Assembly (NCBI RefSeq): GCF_021730395.1
Contig: NC_069362.1
Location: 35,606,501-35,670,500 of the forward strand
Source: Mercenaria mercenaria
Lineage: Eukaryota > Mollusca > Bivalvia > Venerida > Veneridae
Length of the DNA: 64,000 nucleotides
Direction: 5' to 3'
The notes under the pieces are model-generated. The model did not search any database, was not told where the DNA came from, and was given only the letters and a program-made list of their open reading frames with translations. Shown piece after piece: positions 56,688-64,000 of the stretch. The first letter of the stretch is position 1, and the number at the start of each line of letters is the position of its first letter. The position numbers and the translations under genes were made by a program.

Positions 56688-58135
56688 GTCCCCTACTGGT
56701 TGAAAACCAGTTTCGGGGACTATAGGAATGCACTTTTCCGTCATTCCGTCTGTCCGTCCGTCCGTCCGTCCGCAATTTCGTGTCCGGTCCATAACTCTGC
56801 CATCCATGAAGGGATTTTAATATTACTTGGCACAAATGTTCCCCATGATGAGACGACGTGTCATGCGCAAAACCCGGACCTCTAGCTCAAAGGTCAAGGT
56901 CACAATTGGAGGTCAAAGGTCAACAGGGCTTTTTTCCTGTCCGGTCCACAACTCTCCCATCCTTGAAGGGATTTTAGTAATACTTGGCACAAATGTTCCC
57001 CATGATGAGATGATGTGTCATGCGCAAATCCCGGACCCCTAGCTCAAAGGTCAAGGTCACAATTGGAGGTCAAAGGTCAACAAGGCTTTTTTCCTGTCCG
57101 GTCCATAACTCTCCCATCCATGAAGAGATTTTAATATTACTTTGCACAAATGTTCCCCATGAGGAGACGACGTGTCATGCGCAAAACCTGGACCCCTAGC
57201 TTAAAGGTCAAGGTCACAATTGGAGGTCAAAGGTCAACAAGGCTTTTTTCCTGTCCGGTCCATAACTTTCCCATCTATGAAGGGATTTTAATATTACTTG
57301 GCACAAATGTACCTCATAATAAGACGATGTGTCATGCACAACTTTCAGACCCCTAGCTCAAAGGTCAAGGTCACACTTAGCAGTCAAATGTTAACATAGC
57401 ATGAAAAGGGTCTGTTTCGTGTCCGGTCCATAACTCTGACATTCATTAAGGAATTTTAATATCACTTAGCACAAGTGTTCCCCATGATGAGACGACGTGT
57501 CATGCGCAAATCCCAGACCCCTAGCTCAAAGGTCAAGGTCACAATTGGGGGTCAAAGGTCAACAGAGTTTTTTTTCCTGTCCCGTCCATAACTCTGCCAT
57601 CCATGAAGGGATTTTAATATTACTTGGCACAAACGTTCCCCATGATGAGACAACATGTCATGCGCAAAGCCCAGACCCTTAGCTCAAAGGTCAAGGTCAC
57701 AATTGGAGGTCAAAGGTCAATAAGGTTTTTGCCCTGTCCGATCCAGAACTCTGTCATCCATCAAGGGATTACAATATTACTTGGCATAAATGTTTCCCAT
57801 GATGAGACGACGTGTCATGCGCAACACCCAATACCCTAGCTTAAATGTCAAGGTCACACTTTGAGATCAAAGGTCAAGAGGATTTTTTCCTGTCCGGTCT
57901 ATAATTTTGTCATGCAAAGCAGGATTTAGATATCAGTTGGCACAAATATTCCCCTGGATGAGACAACATGTCATGCGCAAGAACCAGGTCCCTAGGTCTA
58001 AGGTCAAGGTCATATTTAGAGGTCAAAGGTCAAATTCAAGAATGACTTTGTACGGGACATTTCTTCTTCATGCATGGAGGGATTTTGATGTAACTTGGAC
58101 CAAATGTTCACCACCATGAGGCACCCTTGTTTTTA
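56688..58135 (+). mobile_element. Helentron-like element, 165-bp core, about eight copies
   Basis: It starts AGTCCCCTACTGGTTGAAAA, a hairpin with CCAGTTTCGGGGACTATAGG, then a GTCC microsatellite. The core contains CCATAACTCTGCCATCCATG, TTACTTGGCACAAATGTTCC and GTGTCATGCGCAAA. It ends ATGAGGCACCCTTGTTT. Confidence 0.85.
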
Positions 58136-58280
58136 GAATTACGTCCCTTTGTTATTACTATAAATAGATTTTATTGTAACTTTTTTATTACTGGCGGTAG
58201 AGAAAAATCGAGACCACTTTTCTGTGGTACAGCATGCATGTTACATCCAATTTTTAGGTGTATTTTGACCTATCTCTACC
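58136..58280 (+). repeat. Linker repeat (unoccupied target of tandem-core elements)
   Basis: TTACTATAAATAG, GTAACTTTTTTATTACTGGC, GAGACCACTTTTCTGTGG and CATCCAATTTTTAGGTGTAT recur at 42890-42935 plus 44687-44790 and at 61700-61828 plus 62570-62590. In those places one or the other T run is occupied by an element. Confidence 0.75.
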
Positions 58281-58313
58281 TGGTAAAGAGTTTCTTGTGG
58301 ACTTGTATTATAT

Positions 58314-58317
<4 letters not shown>

Positions 58318-58350
<33 letters not shown>
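58318..58350 (+). repeat. Poly-T run of about 32 bases
   Basis: A homopolymer. Its length in the assembly is unreliable. Confidence 0.85.
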
Positions 58351-58355
<5 letters not shown>

Positions 58356-58619
58356 TTAATTTCCCTTTGTTGTTACTATAAATAATTTACATGATAACAT
58401 TTTTATAATCAGCCAAAAAAATTCAATATGAAAACAACTGTAGGTTTTTATATATATAAATTTTAATCCAAGTGTTTTGTTATAACATATTGTATATATA
58501 GTACAATATTGTTTATACATCATTGACAGATATCAGTTCATTATGTTATACTGCAGTAGAGAAAATTAGGTGCCTTCCAGTAGGGGACTTTGTATTGCAT
58601 GGCAATACTTCATTCACTT

Positions 58620-59212
58620 GTTTTTTCTTTTTTAGGTCAATTACCAACCTCACTGGGTCAAATCCAATAACTCTGACATGTATTTTGGCCAAATTATGCC
58701 CCCTTTTGGATTAGTAAATCCTGTTTAAAGTTTTACATGCAAGTTACTATCTCCAAAACAAATGCAGATATTGAATTGAAACTTCACATGTGTCTTCGGG
58801 GTTATAAAATTAGGTGATAGCATCAAGTCCCATAACTCTGACATGCATTTTGGCCAAATTATGCCCCCTTTTGGACCTAGAAAATCCTGGTTAAAGTTTT
58901 GTGTGCGAGTACATATAGCTATTACTTAAAGGATATTGAATTGAAACTTCACATGTGTCTTAGGGGTTATAAAAGTAGGTGATAGCATCAAGTCCCATAA
59001 CTCTGATATGCATTTTGGCCAAATTATGTCCCCTTTTGAACTTAAAACTTCTGGTTAAAGTTTTGCATGCAAGTTACTATCTCCAAAACTATTAAATGCA
59101 GATATTGGATTGAAACTCCATAGATATTTTAACATTTCTGGTAATATCCCTGTTTCCGGGACAACAATTCGAAAAGTCGAGCATTGGCTGTCTTATGGAC
59201 AGCTCCTGTTCT
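58620..59212 (+). mobile_element. Tandem-core element ending AAAAGTCGAGC...GACAGCTCCTGTT
   Basis: About three core units contain CCCATAACTCTGACATGCAT, TTTTGGCCAAATTATGCCCC and GAATTGAAACTTCACATGTG. The terminus has the common subterminal GTCGAGC and hairpin GGCTGTCTTATGGACAGC. The start is truncated or unclear. Confidence 0.7.
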
Positions 59213-60789
59213 TTGTGCTAGTTTAACACAATTAGTGTGACATTAATACATATGCATAAAACATACCCTATAAGGAGCCGTCACACCTTGCCGGATAACG
59301 TAAACGAACGTCACACGAATAGAATGATTTTGTACTGGTCACTTGACTGGCAAAACTGGTACACTGCAAGTCACCACAATCTCCGCTGTCACCTTCTCCT
59401 TCTGTTTATTGCACATGCAAAGATGTTCAGATTGGCATTTAGCTGGTCGTTCTATGCCTGGATCAGGGCTGATTGATACCTCAGGACCTCAGGCACACTT
59501 TAACATGACACTCCATGATGTGTTGATTAAGGTCCTCAAAATTCCAGAATGTCCTCCCCTATGACACACAGGAAGATAATGAGAGAGAGAGAAGCAGGAG
59601 AGCCGTGTTTTAATAATAAAAGAAGTGTCTAACCATCCAGTGACCGGACGCCTAGCTTATCCTCTCAGCTTAGGGTTCTATAGGACTTTGGTAATCATGC
59701 AGTTGGTTGATGAATAATGTAATAAATTAATGTAATTTATTATAAATTGTTTGCGTAATAAAGCATTATTTACTTGTACTACTGTAGGCTGAATGTAAAC
59801 CTAAAACTCGTTAGTCTGTTTTTAATTACTGTTTATTAATAGGTTAAAACAGAATTGTGACAAATTTAATAATGATGAAAAGTATTAAGCTGTTAAGATA
59901 AATTATCGAACATGTTATGTAAAGTTAAGGTTTAAACATATTGATACTATATTGATGCAAGCAATTAGCTTAAAGATGTATTCTGCTCATCTTTCATTGA
60001 AATATTTTATATTAAGATATTTACTTCAAATGCAGATAATCCTCATCAAATATATTCAACTTCACTAAATATAAAAATAAATTGTCTATATTGAGCTACA
60101 TTCATAATCAAATGTCATGTAGTAACAGCTGATCATGTAAAAAACTTCCAGTTTTTTATGATAGTACACATTTATACTGCTTTCAGCTGTACATGTATAC
60201 AGTGTGTACTATTATCAACCAAATTCATCAGTGTTAATACACATAAATCTGTTTATTCTATGTTTACATATATTACTGGTAGTATTTATTTTCATGTTTT
60301 CAAATATGAAATTTGGGTCTAGTATACCTTTAACAAATATTTGATGACGGACTACACGGTTTTCTAATAATGTTGTAGATCTATGAAACAATGATATTTT
60401 GCGGAAGATGTATAATGATATTCCGATTAAAAAACAAATTCTTAATTTTGTCATCATGTTTAAGGCATGATAAAAGAGGATATTTAAATTTAATATTTCT
60501 CAATTTTTCTGTGTATTCATAATTATCTTTGAAACTTTCTCATCAAAATTTGTGTCGGCACAACAACAATGACATTGGAATGCTTTTAAATAACGACAGT
60601 AACTTTGTAAGCAGCACCATTTTAACACAAATATTATCAGATGTAGGTAAGCAACTTATTATCTTAAGTATGATACAGTATTTAACATTCTTAAATAAAT
60701 TGGTTTCTGGACATTACCTCTAGCGGACAGGGTAGACGTCCGGGTACCGGAAGGCAAGAAAGCAGGCTAGGCGTCCAGTTACTGGACAG
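59213..60789. other. AT-rich stretch, no scramblase exon found
   Basis: The remaining 3' exons of the scramblase gene were looked for and not seen. An inverted pair of about 35 bp lies at 59622-59656 and 60766-60800 (CCAGTGACCGGACGCCTAGC type). The frames at 59237-59564 and 60215-60457 are not supported. Confidence 0.45.
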
Positions 60790-61077
60790 CTAGGCACTTC
60801 CAATTATTCCCCAGATGTATGTGCTCAGCGGTTTGGTCCTGTTGACCACCGTTTCACATCCATTATTTGTCAGTTTCCATGCGTTCCTTGTCAGTAATCT
60901 TCGGCTGAACATGCTGTCAGTGTCTGGAATACCTCTCGTTGACTCATTGTATATAAGGTAGTAGTTAGGCAGCGAATCAGGTTCACCGGACATCAGTAGA
61001 TGTGAAATGGACAAGAACAGGACAAGGAACGTAAGAGTTCCAAACAAAACGCATGTCAGCTTAAAGCTACCGTACAT
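60790..61077 (-). CDS. Orphan frame with N-terminal membrane anchor, unknown
   Basis: A 95-codon frame. A short N-terminus (MYGSFKL) is followed by a strong hydrophobic helix at about residues 8-29 (TCVLFGTLTFLVLFLSISHL), then a polar part with NES and NRT glycosylation sequons. This suggests a secretory or type II membrane protein such as the stem of a glycosyltransferase, but no family signature is visible. The stop lies inside the inverted repeat at 60766-60800. It may be a first exon, a small gene or chance. Confidence 0.35.
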   Translation of the reverse strand: MYGSFKLTCVLFGTLTFLVLFLSISHLLMSGEPDSLPNYYLIYNESTRGIPDTDSMFSRRLLTRNAWKLTNNGCETVVNRTKPLSTYIWGIIGSA

Positions 61078-61099
61078 TCAGCTGGCGCCTTTGTCCAAT

Positions 61100-61700
61100 G
61101 GAGTCCGTTCTAACCTTCCGTTCGTCACACTTCGTGTCAGGTCCATAACTCTGCCATCCATGAAGGGATTTTGAAATTACTTGGCATAAATGTTCACCAT
61201 AATGAGATGATGTGTCATGCGCAAGACCCAGACCTCTAGCTCCAAGGTCAAGGTCACTCTTAGAGGTCAAAGGTTAACAGGGTCTTGTTTTGTGTCTGGT
61301 CCATAACTCTGCCATCCATGAAGGGATTTTGAAATAACTTGGCATAAAAGTTCACTATTATTAACATGCGCAAGACCCAGACCCCTAGCTCCAAGGTCAA
61401 GGTCACACTTAGAGGTCAAAGGTTAACAGGGTCTGTTTCGTGTCCGGTCCATAACTCTGCCATCCATGAAGGAATTTTGAAATAACTTGGCATAAATGTT
61501 CACCATAATGAGACGACGTGTCATGTGCAAGACCCAGACCCCTAGCTCTAAGGTCAAGGTCACACTTAAAGGCCAAAGGTCATATAAAAGAATGACTTTG
61601 TCCGGAGCATTTCTTCTTCATGCATGGAGGGATTTTGATGTAACATGGCACAATTGTTCACCATCATGAGACGGAGTGTCATGCGCAAGAACCAGGTCCT
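61100..61700 (+). mobile_element. Tandem-core fragment (CATAACTCTGCC family)
   Basis: About three and a half core units with CCATAACTCTGCCATCCATG, GTGTCATGCGCAAGACC and AGCTCCAAGGTCAAGGTCAC. It is the same family as 56688-58135, without clear ends. It runs into the linker repeat at 61700. Confidence 0.75.
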
Positions 61701-61828
61701 TAATTTAGAATTACTTCCCTTTGTTGTTACTATAAATAGCTTATACTGTAACTTTTTCATTACTGGCCATAGGGAAAAATTGAGACCACTTTTCTGTAGT
61801 ACAACATGCATGTTACATCCAATTTTTA

Positions 61829-62569
61829 TGCCCCAGAAGGGAGACATATAGTTTCTGAACTGTCAGTCTGTCCGCAATTTTTGTGTCCATTCCATATCTT
61901 TGTCATTGATGGATGGATTTTCAAATAACTTGGCATGAATGTGTACCACAGTAAGATGACATGTCACACGCAAGACCCAGGTCCGTAGTTCAAAGGTCAA
62001 GGTCACACTTAGACGTTAAAGGTCATTTTTCATGATAGTGCATTCGTGTCCGGTCCATATCTTTGTCATCCATGGATGGATTTTCAAATAACTTGGCATG
62101 AATGTGTACTATAGTAAGACGACGTGTCGCGCGCAAGACCCAGGTTCGTAGCTCAAAGGTTAAGGTCACACTTAGACGTTAAAGGTCATTTTTCATGATA
62201 GTGCATTGGTGTCCGGTCCATATCTTTGTCATCCATGGATGGATTTTCAAATAACTTGGCATGAATGTGTACTACAGTAAGACGACGTGTCGCGCGCAAG
62301 ACCCAGGTTCGTAGCTCAAAGGTCAAGGTCACACTTATACGTTAAAGGTCATATTTCATGATAGTGCATTGATGGGTGTGTCCAGTCCATATCTTTGTCA
62401 TTCATGCATGGATTTTAAATTATTGGGCATGAATGTGTACCACAGTAAGACGACGTGTCGCGCGCAAGACCCAGGTCCGTAGGTCAAAGGTCCTAAACTC
62501 TAACATCGGCCATAACTATTCATTCAAAGTGCCATCGGGGGCATGTGTCATCCTATGGAAACAGCTCTT
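61829..62569 (+). mobile_element. Helentron-like element with boundaries fixed by an empty site
   Basis: It starts ATGCCCCAGAAGGGAGACAT and ends CGGGGGCATGTGTCATCCTA, then TGGAAACAGCTCTTGTT. The core (about 150 bp, four units) contains CCATATCTTTGTCATCCATG and GTACTACAGTAAGACGACG. On the left is CATCCAATTTTT and on the right AGGTGTATTTTGACCTA, which are joined directly at 58245-58275. The insertion is therefore inside a T run, with no visible target duplication. Confidence 0.85.
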
Positions 62570-63059
62570 GTTAGGTGTATTTTGACCTATAATTGACTTT
62601 TATCCCCTTCAAGTAATATCTAGAATTAGTTAAAGCTTCTGACATTATAACGGTCTAACAGTGATTTCAAATCTTTTATGTCTGGAGTTAGCCTGTCACT
62701 AAATTTTATACTGTTTGACATATACAAGAAAGTACTATTATATACTTTCGAAGTTATCTGAGAATTTCTTTATAAGATTAACATGGTATCATTGTTCAAT
62801 CAAATATTTATAAAGACTTATATTGGTTGACCTATTCATGTTTATTTATATCTGCTCTCACTTAATTTTTTAAAGCACTCTAGGCAGCCTGGAGGTAAAA
62901 TAACAAAATACATTTGTACCCCACATTTGTAATGGAGGTATCCATATTTGTTTTCTTTCCATCAAGTATAACACAAGAGATCTATATATCATCAAGGGAT
63001 TGACACCTTCAGGTAGATGGTGTTAGGTTGTATTGTAATTTATTGGTTAAAGACCCATG
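62570..63059. other. Short unique stretch, nothing recognised
   Basis: After the linker-repeat remainder (to about 62600) the sequence is AT-rich without exon signals I can support. Confidence 0.4.
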
Positions 63060-63475
63060 CAAAAACAGGCCAGGAAATCCTGGGATATCTCAGGTTATCT
63101 CAGGAGAAATTCCTGCCATTTTCCTGGGATATCCTGGGATATCTCAAGATTTTTCACGCCGGTAATTGGAACAGGATTTATTCCTGCACATTCCTGGACA
63201 ATCCTGTATAAGCAGGAAATGCCAGGGTGTAGAAAATAACATTTTGAGGTCCAGAAAATCCCAGGATATCCTGGGAAGCCAAGATTGAAAAAAGTGTCCT
63301 GGGGCCAGGATATCCTGGAATTTCCTGGGATGTAGATTGAGTACCAGGACCAGGAAATCCCAGGAAGCCAGGATGGTAGTGTCCTGGGGCCAGGATATCC
63401 TGGGATTTCTTGGCAAGTAGAATGAATCCTGGGACCAGGACATCCAAGGTTATCCTGGGTGCAGGACTTACCTTA
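63060..63475. repeat. Palindrome-rich repeat (CCAGGATATCCTGG words)
   Basis: Many copies of CAGGATATCCTGGGATTTCC-like words and their mirror images occur, including the perfect palindrome CCAGGATATCCTGG. Irregular 60-90 bp spacing is seen on the right half. It gives overlapping spurious frames on both strands. Confidence 0.75.
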
Positions 63476-64000
63476 AAATAATTGTTAGAAATAATCAATC
63501 ATTGTGTCTCATTTGGAAAGAATTAACTTTTTATAGCTTTAAGATTATTATTAGACTGAAATGAGACCCTAAAGACAAACAAGTTGTAAGCTTTTCTTCC
63601 TTTTTGGGGGAATTCATATAATAGGTATCTCACAAACACTGACAACTGTATAAACAAAAATTAATGTAATAAAAAATGTCAGATGTTTAATGTTATTTTT
63701 ATACTTAAATATGATCATATTTGACAGGTTGTATTGTTTTGTTTTTTTTTTTTTGTTTTTTTTTTTCAAATTAGCATAATTCAACACCTCTTTTCATTCT
63801 CCATTTCATTTCATCAACTGCTCAATGTAATTAGCCTTTGCCTGACCAGCTTCAGCCTGTCCCTCATTATATTTAGGCACCCATGTAATTAGGTCAGTGG
63901 TTCAAATTTATTTATATAACAATCACCTAAAATATATACAAGTATTAGATTAACTCTTGTTACAGAAGCATAATTATCTATCCTTCACATATACCTGAAC
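63476..64000. other. AT-rich stretch to the window edge, nothing recognised
   Basis: It contains poly-T runs near 63735-63770. No scramblase exon was found before the edge. Confidence 0.4.

Noticed and set aside
57497-57839. Frames of 61-71 codons with VHNSAIHEGILILLGTNVP repeats
   Set aside because: They are translations of the 165-bp core of the element at 56688-58135. The same peptide recurs in each unit, and there is no gene context.
60529-60723. Possible scramblase 3' exon ending at a GTAAGC donor near 60648
   Set aside because: The translated peptide has no similarity to the scramblase C-terminus and there is no convincing acceptor.

Overview
The window looks like nuclear DNA of a marine bivalve mollusc, probably a clam-like heterodont (inference). 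It is AT-rich and intron-rich. It is crowded with repeat types familiar from bivalves: elements that start with a GTCC/GTCCG microsatellite and carry 140-180-bp internal tandem repeats, a tRNA-derived SINE ending in a GTTTG-type tail, and many short inverted-repeat elements. There is no bacterial gene organisation, and most open frames are by-products of tandem arrays.

Layout: 1-8.3 kb is a satellite array and several long perfect hairpins. 8.7-12.9 kb (minus strand) holds a complete two-exon gene for a folate-receptor-like, probably GPI-anchored, cysteine-rich protein. 15-16 kb is a short array, and 16.7-19.3 kb is a nearly intact pogo-type DNA transposon. 22-28 kb is a stack of tandem-core elements nested with a TIR transposon family. 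29.9-33.9 kb is a 4.07-kb TIR transposon with an integrase-type (IS3EU-like) frame and terminal arrays of a TACGTA palindrome. 34-38.6 kb is mostly unique and holds six copies of an 18-bp motif. 40-59 kb holds the visible part of a phospholipid scramblase gene (plus strand, four certain exons and one possible first coding exon) whose introns are packed with repeats. The 3' end of that gene lies beyond the window. 60.8-61.1 kb is an orphan minus-strand frame with a membrane anchor, followed by more repeats.

The most striking observation is that two unrelated host genes carry intronic tandem arrays made from copies of their own 5' splice site plus the adjoining exon end. In the folate-receptor-like gene, exon 1 ends at 12626 and its AAAG|GTGAGT junction recurs every 48 bp (about 24 copies), then as a 55-bp version (about 15 copies) and as older decayed copies. 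Together these fill most of the 3.6-kb intron. In the scramblase gene, the donor at 55821 recurs ten times in exact 76-bp register, and each copy still carries about 18 codons of decayed exon. This suggests a recurring process of splice-donor-seeded minisatellite growth.

A second theme is that about a dozen tandem-core families with unrelated interiors share a 3' end (hairpin, then CTCTTGTT) and matching subterminal inverted repeats. Empty and filled copies of one linker repeat, both inside this window, show insertion into T runs, as expected of Helentron-like or pearl elements. The stretch at about 44.9-47.8 kb looks like poor consensus sequence.
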